In this document: positions 1-11,041 of the stretch, one piece after another
Layout of the letters: each line of letters opens with the position of its first letter
Position numbering within the stretch: position 1 is the stretch's first letter
Source: Proales similis
Lineage: Eukaryota; Rotifera; Eurotatoria; Ploima; Proalidae
Assembly (NCBI GenBank): GCA_019059635.1
Contig: JAGVRJ010000012.1
Span: 1,178,001 to 1,242,000 of the forward strand
Reading direction: 5' to 3'
Length of the DNA: 64,000 nt
The notes under the pieces: generated by a model
What the model was told of the DNA's origin: nothing
Databases searched by the model: none
Seen by the model: only the letters and a program-made list of their open reading frames with translations
Position numbers and translations under genes: made by a program

Positions 1-69
1 TCCTCTTCTATGCACCAGCCCTCTCAGTTGTACTTTTCAAGCGCTCGTTTTACCCTCCTCCGTACTCAC

Positions 70-455
70 ATTCAAACTTGCGCCGAACATATTTGATCGC
101 TTGGTAAACGTCCCGTCGGAATTGACATTTTGTTTTAGCTTCCGATTCACTCGGTCTTCACTCATGCAGATCAGTCTACACGAGAGTCGTTGTTGCCCAT
201 AATTGAGTTGATCGCAAGCCTTCTCCTGATCCTGGCAGAAATTGTTGTCAATTTGAGCGTCAAGCTCAAGCGCGTGTCGCATGCTATCCAACGCGCTCTC
301 CTTTCACTCAATTTCTTCTCGTTTGATTAAAAAGCAAATAGCGTCAGTCTCAGACGGCCTCCAGAGCAATTTGTTCCCATTGGCTGTGTATGGCCTCGGA
401 GAGAATGTCGAGGCGAAATTCGAGTGCATTGAAATCAATTCTTCTTTTCAGTGCG
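70..455 (-). CDS. Partial coiled-coil protein, two internal exons
   Basis: Two exons can be read on the minus strand: about 455-356 and 300-70. They are joined by a 55-base intron with GT and AG ends, and both are in phase. The first encodes a helical stretch beginning LKRRIDFNALEFRLDIL. The second continues ESALDSMRHALELDAQIDNN and ends at SNMFGASLN before a strong gtgagt donor at 69, so the gene continues left of the window. The composition (regular hydrophobic spacing, many E, Q, L and D) suggests a coiled coil. I do not recognise the family. No convincing first exon with an ATG was found upstream, so both ends are missing. The gene is divergent from Rab6. Confidence 0.5.
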
Positions 456-1049
456 CTTTAAAGCGGATATCCGGTGTATTGGCTCGTCTAATTGATTTTA
501 AATAATGTGCAATAAGGAAGCGAAATTTCAACCACCCAAGAAGAAGCAAAGTCGTCTAGAGGCGCGTCCCATCGGCTTTATTTTAATAGGTACGGGCAGA
601 AGGGAGGAGAGCAGGAAAGTGGGAAGAGCGGCCAAGAAGCGGCCCGTTTGTCTTTAGTTTGACGAGGCGCTTGAATTAATTCGCTGATTGCTTGCATTCA
701 CTCATAGAGTAATATTCGCCAGCATAGTCGCACATAATTAGGCGCATAGAGTTGACGATCGGCTGTGTTGCGCTTGTGTCTAAATACACTTGCTTACGAG
801 TGCGCGCGCGCTCGAGAGCAGCTCACTGGCGGCGTATAATGTGCAGCCTGAGTGACTGAGCGCTCCAAAGGAGTTGGAGTGAATCATGGCTAATTAGAGC
901 GAGTGTCAACGTGTAATAGGTGATCGCGCCGACTACAGATGCGCTCGGCTGATTGTTTTATGAATTCGCAATTGCATGACAAGCTCTCATTCTGTATGAC
1001 ACTTAAAGAAGCGAACAGGTATCCGCTTTAGATTGCCCCCCAAGCCCCC
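456..1049. other. Intergenic region, divergent promoters
   Basis: About 600 bases lie between the partial minus-strand gene and the Rab6 start. It presumably holds the 5' exon of the minus gene and the Rab6 promoter. A purine-rich stretch is at about 590-640. No convincing ORF or repeat was seen. Confidence 0.4.
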
Positions 1050-1967
<918 letters not shown>

Positions 1968-2719
1968 TCCATTCCACTCGTCATTCTCTCTCTTCACATT
2001 TCTTTATTTATTTCTCTCTCTCTCTCTCTCTTATTCTTCTTCTCACTTGAATTACACGCCAACAAGCAAAAGTACACGAGTTGCCTCTTGAGAACGCTTG
2101 GACGGCAGCTTCGATCATTCAAGCCGATTAATAACAAGAAAATTTAATTTATTCAATACATTTTATCATCATTTTCTTAAGCCTTCTTCGTCGGCCTGTT
2201 TGTCTCGTGCGACTTTAGTTTTAAACTGCAGGCTCGTCGTACCTGCTCGAATGATCGACATTCTATGAGCTTTGTGCACCTGACTCGTTCTGACTGTGTC
2301 CAGCCTCTTCTCTGGCCGCCGGAGTTCGCTTCGTTTGCTCTTAAACTTGCGTTTGTGCAGCATCAAAGAAATAAAGGCCGACCACCGCCGTTCAGCCGGA
2401 TGCGTTGAGAAGCCAGCCGAGCTCGAGCCTCAATTTGATTATCTCGGTCCATCTTTTCGTCACCTATTCTTGGCTATTCGGAATAAAATTCGCCAACCAG
2501 CGTCAATGGTTTGACTTTCATTCAAAGTTCTTTATTATTGGCGTTGTTGTTGTTGATACACGCAACGTCGAGCTCTCCTCCGCTCCGCCATCTAGCCCAT
2601 CCTGTCACTGAGCCCGCTCTGCCATGCGACCCGCTCCGCCATGCGACCCGCTTCGGCATTGAGCCTATTCAATTGAAGATTCTGGTGCAAACTTTTAAAT
2701 AGATGCAAACGACTTTTCA
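1968..2719. other. Intergenic region with Rab6 3' UTR
   Basis: Holds a CT-rich run at about 1988-2030 and the doubtful minus-strand ORF listed separately. It also has a short tandem duplication of a ccatgcgacccgct-like unit at about 2622-2652. No clear plus-strand AATAAA for Rab6 was found; a minus-strand AATAAA (TTTATT on plus) lies at 2148-2153. Confidence 0.4.
2169..2435 (-). CDS. Possible small basic protein, 3' exon
   Basis: A minus-strand open frame ends with TGA at 2169. It reads ...ERRWSAFISLMLHKRKFKSK... and finishes DKQADEEGLRK. It is very rich in Lys and Arg. A minus-strand AATAAA (plus coordinates 2148-2153) sits just after the stop, as expected of a real last exon. The frame opens after an AG at about 2435. 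A candidate first exon beginning ATGGCGGAGCGG near 2600 would join only through a weak donor. No family recognised. It may be a chance ORF: the opposite strand also has open frames here. Confidence 0.25.
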
Positions 2720-3302
2720 ATGAACGCGTACTTGTGGCACAACTTTTCAACACAAACACCGTTCGCAGAACGCGTTCTATCATTTTTTACTTTCGAGGTC
2801 GAGCGTCGCATGTATTGGTTTGCACACTACTCAAGTTCAGTGCCAGTGGAGCTGATCTCACTCTGCTTGATCGTGGCCACTGTCACTCTGACAGCATTGT
2901 GTCTCAGGTGTCTACTCAATCGACTGGGTCGGAGACGAGCGAGCTCATTCAAATTGGTGAGTAGTAATCGACGCTCATCAAAGCAGCATTGCAATCAAAC
3001 GCCCGACTTGGCAGACAAGTCGAATAAACAAGTTTGAGTCAAAAGTGCCGCAGATTCACTCGGAAGTTCGCACAATTTCGGCCATGTTCGGCCTGAGTGG
3101 TTCGTACACGCCAAAGACAAGCAGCCCAGAGGCGAGCGTGCGGTCGACAGCGAGCAATGGCCCGTCCGATAAGACAGATGGATGTAGGGAAGCAGGCGAT
3201 CAACTTTGTAAAGTGCAGCTCGACGACTTTGAAGAGATCAATTTGAACGAAAGTGTCATTGAACGAACGAAGAGCAAAATGTCGCGGGAGACCAATGTTT
3301 AG
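2720..3302 (+). CDS. Small single-pass membrane protein, unrecognised
   Basis: Two exons joined by an intron of about 95 bases: donor gtgagt after SSFKL near 2954, acceptor cag just before ATTCACTCGG near 3052. Together they encode about 165 residues. A hydrophobic helix lies at about residues 42-66 (VPVELISLCLIVATVTLTAL), followed by a basic stretch NRLGRRRASS, which suggests the C terminus is cytosolic. The C-terminal half is Ser/Thr-rich and acidic (QLDDFEEINLNESVIERTKS). An AATAAA at 3315-3320 follows the stop closely and supports a real transcript. No family recognised. The start at 2720 is the first ATG of the frame; a longer N terminus in an upstream exon is possible. Confidence 0.55.
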
Positions 3303-4042
3303 AACTTTTCTAGCAATAAATATTTATTAGGAATGAAATCTTCCCGAAGCATTGACCTTGAGTTGGGCAAGCAGAGAGCGAGTCGGCTCGTCCACAAATA
3401 GCCGAAGACGAGATCGGTCCATTCTTCGACTGTTTAGTTAAATATAGAACGCACTAGGACTCTTTGTTTCGCATAGACACAACAGGGCCGTGACAAGTGT
3501 TTTGGTTGACAGTGGATTATTAGCGGCCGGCAACAGAGCCAGAGAGAGAGAGAGCGGGAGTTGATTGGGAGGAGTGGGACGGCCTGTTTGCGGCGGTCGG
3601 CTCTTATGCGCATAGATCGCATAAACAATCACGATTTCAATTAGAACTGACGTACGCTCGGCAATATTTCGCGAATAATGTTCGCAGACGAAGAGGAGGA
3701 CGGCAAATGCGTACTTGAATCAGCAAGTCGCTGTCTCTCCGCTTTCTCGATTTTCCATGTTGGCGATTGATGTGAGCACGGCCAAGACCAAAGCAGAGCG
3801 CATGTGTAGCAGCAAAGACATTTCATATTTAAATGCCACAAATCGCATTCAAGCTCTAACATGAAGCAGATACATGAGAGGAGGCAGTAGCAGCAGTAGC
3901 AGTAGCAAGAGATTGGCCGCGAGTAGAACAGCTTTTCAAACGGCCTTGCACAGACGCCCACACTTGACCGTCTCCTGACTCTTTATGTTTAGACATTGAG
4001 TTTGAAAGAATCGAGCATTAAGCGGCGAAATAGAGTTGCCAC
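3303..4042. other. Intergenic region upstream of PP4R1
   Basis: Holds the AATAAA of the preceding gene (3315-3320), a short GA run at about 3540-3555 and an AGCAGT-type repeat at about 3888-3908. Open frames on the minus strand (3434-3632, 3641-3961) are low in complexity and show no domain. Presumably contains the PP4R1 promoter. Confidence 0.4.
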
Positions 4043-7000
4043 ATGAATATCTGCGAACTGTTAGAGACACGAACGAATGGCTCGTCGCAAGAAGAGTCAA
4101 CACCAATGAATCACATGAGCGAAGAGGTCTCCAGAGCGATCAGCGTTCAGGTCGACAATCCCTCTCAGCAGCTTGAGTCAGATCAGAGCAGCGCGTCGGT
4201 CGAGCCACCAGAGACCGACAGAGCAGCAGAGCAACACGACTTGCCAGCGTCACAAGAGAGCGGCCAAGACGAAGAGGACGTCGACTACAACAGTAAGTCA
4301 CCTAACCGCGCTCTCTGCCTCTCTCTGTATAGCCACTCGTTTTAGAAATGCTTTTGTACTTTTCAATAAATGAGCAGCAGTCGCGCAACATGGAATCGGG
4401 CCTCAACTGCAGCGGCGGCGGTCACTCCAGAATACTCGACTCGGACCATTCAGGCCTTGACGAGATGGGCGAAGAGTCAGGCAGCGATGGCATGTCGCTC
4501 TCCAATCAGATCGACGACGAACTTGCGTTTGACGCTCTCACTCCGCTGGAGAAACTGGTCAAGTTGTGCGAGAATCCGACTCCTTCCAACATGTAACTTT
4601 GCTCTCTCTCTCTCTCTCTTGGTCAAGCCGTGAACTCGTGCGTTCTAAGTGAACTGGCTTCCAAGTATGTGGTGCCCGCGCTCGAGTTCTCCACCACACT
4701 CGACGACTACGTCCGCATATTCAACTACATAAAAAAGTTTTGCTACTATTCAGGTGAGAGAGTGGTGAGAGTTGGGCAAGAGAGGCTTGGAACTAAACTG
4801 ACCCATAAAAAACAGATATTCTTCTTCGTTCACTTTGGCTTGAGCAGATTCAAAACGTCATCCAGTACATTCACTTGGACGCGGACAATTTAATCGATGA
4901 GTTCAAGGACCAGTTCGACTTGTCGTATCAAATTGCGCAGCTGATCGCCGACCTCACCCACGAACAGTCCTATCAGGTTAAGAAGTGCGCGATCGGCTCA
5001 CTTTTATTTCTGATCGAGAAGCAGCTACTAAACAACAGTGAGCAAACAGGCGCTGCTGCTGAACACGATTCCAGTAAAATAAAATCTTCTTCTTGCTCTC
5101 AAGGTCAAATCGAACATCTCATCATGCCCTGTCTACTCGAGCTGGTGCGCGAGAACAACGAAGACTTTCACATCGACTGCATATCGGTAAGTTGTCTTGT
5201 GCTCGCTCTCAAATTCAATTCTGAGCAATCGCGCGTTGAAGCTGTTCGGCAAGCTGGCACCGTTAATAGGACGCGAGCTCACCTCCAAGTACTTCTTGCA
5301 GCCATTTACTCAGCTCTGCTCAAGTCCCGTGTTTCACACTCGAAAGGTTCACTTTGACCTCTCCGTTTCGATCGCTAGGTCGCTAATTCGCTTTTCAAAA
5401 AAGGCGTGCGCGTCGAATATTGTCGAACTGGCCAACGTGGTAACCACTCAAGAAGTCGAGGAGCATCTGGTGAGTGGCCTGATCACTTCAGCCCAATTTA
5501 ATTGTTTGCTGACCAAATGAAAAGCTCAAGCACTTTTGCGATTTCATGAACGATCAAGTATGGGCGATAAGGAAAGTGTGCGCCGACTCGTTTTCAACAT
5601 TCGCCATGAAATGCACTCGGCACACGCGCGAGACCGTGCTGACCAAGGCGTTCATAAAGCTGCTAGACGACACGTCCAGATGGGTGAGTCTGCTTTTTGG
5701 CCGTTCTGACGCGACAATTCAAGACAAGCTCGATGGAAAAGGTGAAAATTTCGGCCTACAAATCGCTGGGCTCGTTCATAGCCACGTTTTTACGCGATGG
5801 CCAAGAGCTACAGGGCGAATCGGACGAGGAGAAGCAAATGAGCAGTGTTGAAGAGCCGGTGATTGAAAGCGACCAAATAATGTGCGAGGTTGAGAAGAAC
5901 AAGACGGACAGCGGCGAGAACAATGGAACGATGGAACCATCAGAGTCGGTGGATACGAGCGAACGCCAAGTCGAGTCGGCCAAAAGCAGCGACAAGGACG
6001 AAGCAATCGAGCTTGAGACCTATCAGCTCGAATCGGAGGACGCGGTGAACAGAGAGAACGGCTACTCGACCTTTCTGTACTGGCGCGAGAGCATCCCGCC
6101 TCTGAGCGACGATAATCTGGGAGGTGAAATCAAAGAGGATTTGGGCGATAGTAAGGTGGACGACGTGACCATGTCAATTATCGAGAGCAACGCGTCAGAG
6201 GAGCCGAAAGGCAAACAGAACTCAGTGGGACCCAACAGCCTGTATGCGTCGACGAGCGCGCTGAACGTGATGCCCAGTCAGCAGCCAGTGAATCAGTTTC
6301 AGCAACAGCTGCAGGAACAGCAGCTTGCCAACGCCAACTACATCACCGAGCTGAGCGAGCAGCTTCAGCAGAAGATTGTGCCGCCCATTCTGCTGAGCTA
6401 CTTCATAACCATGATCGAGATTAACAACCAGAACAGCCTCGACTCTGAAATGAACTACAACTGTGCGTTCAACTTTCCGGCGATCGCTCTCACCCTGGGC
6501 GTGTCGCACTGGCACTACATTCGCGAGCTGTACCTGCGACTGGCCGAGGACTCGAGCTGGAAAGTGAGACAGACGTTGGCCTACTCGATTCACGAGCTGG
6601 CGCAAATACTCGGCACCGAGTACACCCAGTGCGACTTGGTGCCGGTGTTTGACAGCTTCATAAAAGACGTAGACGAGGTGCGCATCGGCATCGCCTCGAG
6701 CATGACCAAATTTCTTCGCGTCCTCGACATGGAGCATCGCAAGGCCTACATGCCCAAGCTGAGCGACTTCCTCAAAATGGACAACCAGCGCAACTGGCGG
6801 TTCAGGAACGAGTTCGCGTTGCAAATTGCCGAATTTGTCAAACTCTTTCCAACCGACTGCGTTGCCGAGTACATACAGCCGATAAGCATAATTCTGGCGT
6901 TCGACCGAGTGGCCAGCGTACGCACGAGCGCAACCCAGGCTCTGGTCGAAATCCTCAACCAGTACGAGCTAAATCAGAACGACGCGTACAAAAGGCAGAG

Positions 7001-7607
7001 GCTGATCGACGAGCTGGTGGAGAAGTTCGCCACCAACGCCAAGTGGACCTATCGTTTGCTGTTTGCCAACTTTTGCGAGCTGTCTCTGAAAACCAGCAAC
7101 AACGTCGAGGCATTTGCCAGCGAGCTACTCCGGCCGCTGATGGCGCTCAAACACGACAAAGTGCCCAACGTGCGAGTTATAGTCTCCCGAATTGTTTTTA
7201 GCCAACTGCTCAATCTAGACTACTTTACGAACGGACAGCATCCGCTCATGGCCGAGCTAGAGGCCTGCATGGAAACGCTGGCCAGAGACGAGGACTCTGA
7301 CGTGCGCAGCTACATATCCGACTCGTTTTTGTGCAGCCACAGTCTGGAGAGCGGCGAGATGGAGCCGAGCAGATGCGAGATCGACAGCCGAATGGAAATT
7401 TCAAACGACGAAGTGATCAACGTCAGCAACAACATCGAGCCCAGTCTGGACAGCAGTTCAGACGCGCGACATGCAAACATGGTCTATTACAACGAAGAAG
7501 AGCCGATCGAAGAAGACGAAGAGGACGAGGTTATTGACAAGAGTGAAAACTTGAAAATAGTCAACTATGACGAGACAAGCACTCAGCAGCAGCCCTCTTC
7601 GTCTTAA
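4043..7607 (+). CDS. PPP4R1: PP4 regulatory subunit 1 (HEAT-repeat scaffold)
   Basis: Regulatory scaffold that binds the protein phosphatase 4 catalytic subunit. Several introns of about 50-60 bases split the first 1.7 kb; the last exon, from about 5730, is 1.9 kb. The N terminus is acidic. One join at 4595-4648 is split-codon, giving PSNIELASKYVVPALEF. HEAT repeats include CISKLAPLIGRELTSKYFLQ-type, FHTRKVHFDLSVSIAR, VWAIRKVCADSF and DDTSRW. Then comes a long acidic low-complexity linker. The C-terminal HEAT block is highly PP4R1-like: IALTLGVSHWHYIRELYLRL, SWKVRQTLAYSIHELAQILG, DEVRIGIASSMTKFL, NWRFRNEFALQIAEF and KVPNVRVIVSRIV. It ends in a Glu/Asp tail. About 1,000 residues, against about 950 in vertebrates. 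An AATAAA at 7617-7622 follows the stop. Confidence 0.93.
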
Positions 7608-8310
7608 TTCGAGACAATAAACAACGAACAAACCCAGCCCCAGTCTTTCACAACCAAAATCAGTGTTTGTCACTTGCCTTAGCGCGTTTCTTTTCGATTT
7701 TCTTTTTCTCCTTTGATCGCTCTCTCTCCTTCTCTATCGGCCTGTCTCCCGCTTTCTCTTTGACGCTTTATATTTTTATTTAAAAAAATTTAAACCCTCA
7801 TCGCTTCAGACTGCTTGATTAAAACAGCAACAAACGTACAATGTTCTATGACGAAACAAAAATGAATTCAATTTTTGCATATTCTGCCTGCAGACCTCTT
7901 CAAACTGAGCTCGAGACCTGGGAGTCGAGATTTGCTTGTTCTTGTTGAAGCAAAGCAAGTAATAGAAACCGGACAAAAACTTGAATGTATTCAATTTATT
8001 CACTTTAAAAGAAGTGACGAATAGTGAGTGACACGAACGAGTCGAATTTGCGTCAGACTTTAAATAGATTGACCACAGCGTGGCTCATTTGGCCGAGAAA
8101 CAACCAAATGCCGAAACGAGCAGTAGAGAAACATTAATTTTGAGTATAAACAAGAAGAATGAAAACTTTTTGGGGCCTAGAGACAAGTATAAACAGACAA
8201 ACAGAAGCCGTGATGTTGTTGTTGTTGTTAAAAATTAAAGTAAAAGAGCTGGAGCAAGTAAGAGAGAGAGACAAAGAAGAATTGAGACGAGATGGAATGA
8301 AAGAGAGGCA
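7608..8310. other. Convergent 3' regions of PP4R1 and TBC1D20
   Basis: Contains AATAAA for PP4R1 (7617-7622) and a minus-strand AATAAA (plus TTTATT 7995-8000) suitable for TBC1D20. The rest is AT-rich with a CT-rich run at 7715-7750. No gene seen. Confidence 0.45.
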
Positions 8311-10390
8311 TTAGGCAATCGCTTTGTACGAAATGAACTGATAGAATTTGCTTAGAAGCTCTTGAGGCTCGCGGGTGTTTATCGCGTAGACAGCCACAGC
8401 AGCCACGCCCATGGTGAGAGTAAGGCCCATGACGAATCGGTTGGCTCTTGCTTTCTTGGTGCTGGCCATTGTGCCTTTGAATCGCTTACCGCCGCCCGCC
8501 TGCTGCTGGCTATCTGCGTTTCGCCTTCGTCGCAGCTCCATCTCGTGCCGAGCCTGTGCCTCTTCGCTCATCTGCTGTCGGATTAGTTCGCTAAAAATAG
8601 AACGACAAGTCAGCTCTTGAGCAAATCACAAACAGTGCAAGAGAGAAACCATTTTTTGAGCCATTTCTGGTTGAGATCGGGCAAAGATGCTGGCGGATGC
8701 TTTTCGTAGAGTTTGATTGCCTGCGCCACATAGTCTTCCAGAGTGCGCGTGTCGCATATCCGACAAGGCAATTTCGTTATGACCGTGTGCAGCGAGGCCA
8801 TGTCGCACTCGATATTTAAAATTTGCTCTGAATGATTGGCAACAACCTGCGCACCGAGCGACAGACGACTAAGTGAAAGCGAGGCGGCAAGAAATGATGT
8901 GGCTTGATTAACATACCACTGCGGCAAAGTAGATGGGCATCAACGGATCGGTCGCAATGAACAAGTCGTACAGTCGCAGGATAACGGTCAAATCTTCGAT
9001 AACGTGACTGTACCAGGTAATTAGCCAGCTGAGACCAAATATGACGCCGAGCTCGGCCCTTAAACGTTTGTTCAGTTCGACAAGAGAAGATCTCTGAATC
9101 GTTCTGTTTTTACCGTTGAATGTGCTCGGCCGTTTGCGGCGATTTCTTGTCAATTAGAGGCATCATGTAGAACAGAAGCTTCATTGTGCTCTCCATGTTG
9201 TGCTCCATGAATCGACTAGAAAGCGAGAATCAAAATGCGCCCAAGCGGTCGTCAATGCGAGCCGACTTACGTTAGATGCGAAAGCGTGATGCTTTCCAAG
9301 AGAGGAAGGCAGCTGTCTGTTCCCATGACGAGCAAAAAAGTCAAGCAAATGTCGTGATAGCCCTTTTGGAGAGAGCGAATAGGCGCGCCAACAAACCGGA
9401 ATCTGGACCTGTCCTACCTGATAGTAATGCAGACGAGGATGCTTGGCCACCAGTTTGACGATCACATCTATCAATTCAGTTTGCAGCTTCTTTCTCAGCC
9501 TATCGCTTATCTCTGCAATTGTTCAAGGTAAACTCTAAACCACCGGCCACGTTCGCATCGAAGCAGGCACTCACCGGGCGGAAATCGCTTGAGGGTGCGG
9601 ACAACGTCCAGTTTCACTTGGTTGTAATACTGGTTGCTGAGAATCTGATCTTTGCCTTGACTTGACAATGAGAGGCTCATTTCATGGGCCGTTAGTTGGA
9701 CTTGACGCTTACTTATGCGCTCAAAGTCGCTCGGGCTTTGTTTGAGAAGAATGGGCCAGGCCTTGACTCGAATGCTTTTGGAAATGAGGCCGTGTCTTGA
9801 GATGGCGCAGCGCTTAATTGCTTCAAATTCGCTCGGAACAAATGAGAATGCCCGCAGCTTGGCAAGTTTGCTGGCCTTTTCACGCTTCACTTTCTTGTCC
9901 GTTTCTTCGCCCATCAGCGGCTTGTGCTCGCTCTGCAAGTAGCTGTCCAACTCCTTTTGAATTTCAGCATCCGACGTCTCTATGTCACTGGTATCACCAA
10001 AGTCGAATTGACGCTCAATTATCGGAGTTGTGACGATGTCCTCGTCCAGTTGATCGCCGCCACCCTCGCTTCTGTCGTCGTCTTCGCCGCTCTCCTCAAA
10101 AGAACTGTCAACCGAGTTCTTTTTGACTGCAGCGGCGAGTTTGGAGTCGGCGCCGGCAAGCTCGGCCGAACTGTCCATGAACTCTTCTTCGGTGGACGAT
10201 GCGTCTTCACAAATCGTTTAGAGACGCTCGACAGGAGAAATTCAAACGACTGAAACTAACCGTAGAAGACAGAGTTGTAGTCACTGGCCAATGAGCGAGC
10301 AATCTCGTCGGTGCCATTTGGCTCGGCCTGACGCGGCTTGTCCATGCTCTTGGCTAATTGAGCCGAGCGCCTGGTGCCAAGCTCATTCAT
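8311..10390 (-). CDS. TBC1D20: TBC1D20-like Rab GAP, tail-anchored
   Basis: GTPase-activating protein for Rab1-type GTPases at the ER and early Golgi, by homology to TBC1D20. Introns are about 55-75 bases. The N terminus is a long acidic, Ser-rich extension. The TBC domain follows: a likely arginine-finger segment LDVVRTLKRFPP (D-x-x-R), the glutamine-finger YYQGYHD split by an intron after YYQ, and FGLSWLITWYSHVIEDLT then RLYDLFIATDPLMPIYFAAV. The last exon has a basic stretch and a hydrophobic C-terminal helix FVMGLTLTMGVAAVAVYA, which is the TBC1D20 tail anchor. Start: the frame is open from a possible acceptor at about 10438, and the first ATG is at 10390. A further upstream exon (ATG near 10474) cannot be excluded. 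Longer than the 403 residues of the human protein because of the acidic extension. Confidence 0.88.
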
Positions 10391-11041
10391 CAATCCGTCA
10401 AACGATCCGATCAGGTCAACGTGTCGATCTAAACTGGATCAATTCGACTCAGCTTGTGCCTTTCGACTAAACATCAGTGTTGTTGGGTCCTTACAGCGGC
10501 GACTCAAGGCCCGTCTTTGAATCACACACACTGAGTGAGCACACGACTCTCACTCGGTTTCTCACAATCTCTTCTGAGCTGAGTTGGCCCTATTCGCTCG
10601 CTCTCTCTCTCTCGCGCGCGCTTGCCGGCTCATTTTGTTTTTCCTTCGCTCATTTAGCCGGATTTCATTCTTGCATGATATATGCAACATTATTCTATTG
10701 AAGGCGATCGTCATCATAATCAAGTTTCAAAAGCGGCGAGCCAATTGACTTGATTATCGTACATGCATGCAACTGCTGCGTTCGACACTTTTGCGAAACT
10801 GTGCCACCCGCCGCCTCCTCCTCTTCTTCTGAGTCTTGATTTGAATATGACTCATTTGAGCTGGCCGGTCTCGGTCATGAGAAGCAAATCAAGCTCTTTT
10901 CGTTCAGTACTATTGCGTTTGAAAATTTCTTTCTATTTGTCTTTTATTCTGCTTAACGACGACTAAAATAAAATGGCAAAGTACGTATTCAAGTGGCGGA
11001 GACTTCAAAGCTGCAAACAAAAGAGACACACACTCGTGACT
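10391..11041. other. Intergenic region between TBC1D20 and CNOT10
   Basis: About 650 bases holding the TBC1D20 5' region and the CNOT10 3' UTR (both on the minus strand). A TC/GC-rich run lies at about 10598-10622. No supported gene. Confidence 0.4.

Noticed and set aside
4595-4630. Very short intron in PP4R1 ending at tcaag near 4627
   Set aside because: It would be only about 33 bases and out of phase. The acceptor at about 4648 gives a 54-base intron and the correct frame.
6222-6824. 200-residue minus-strand frame
   Set aside because: Antisense to the conserved C-terminal HEAT block of PP4R1; no domain and shadow-like composition.
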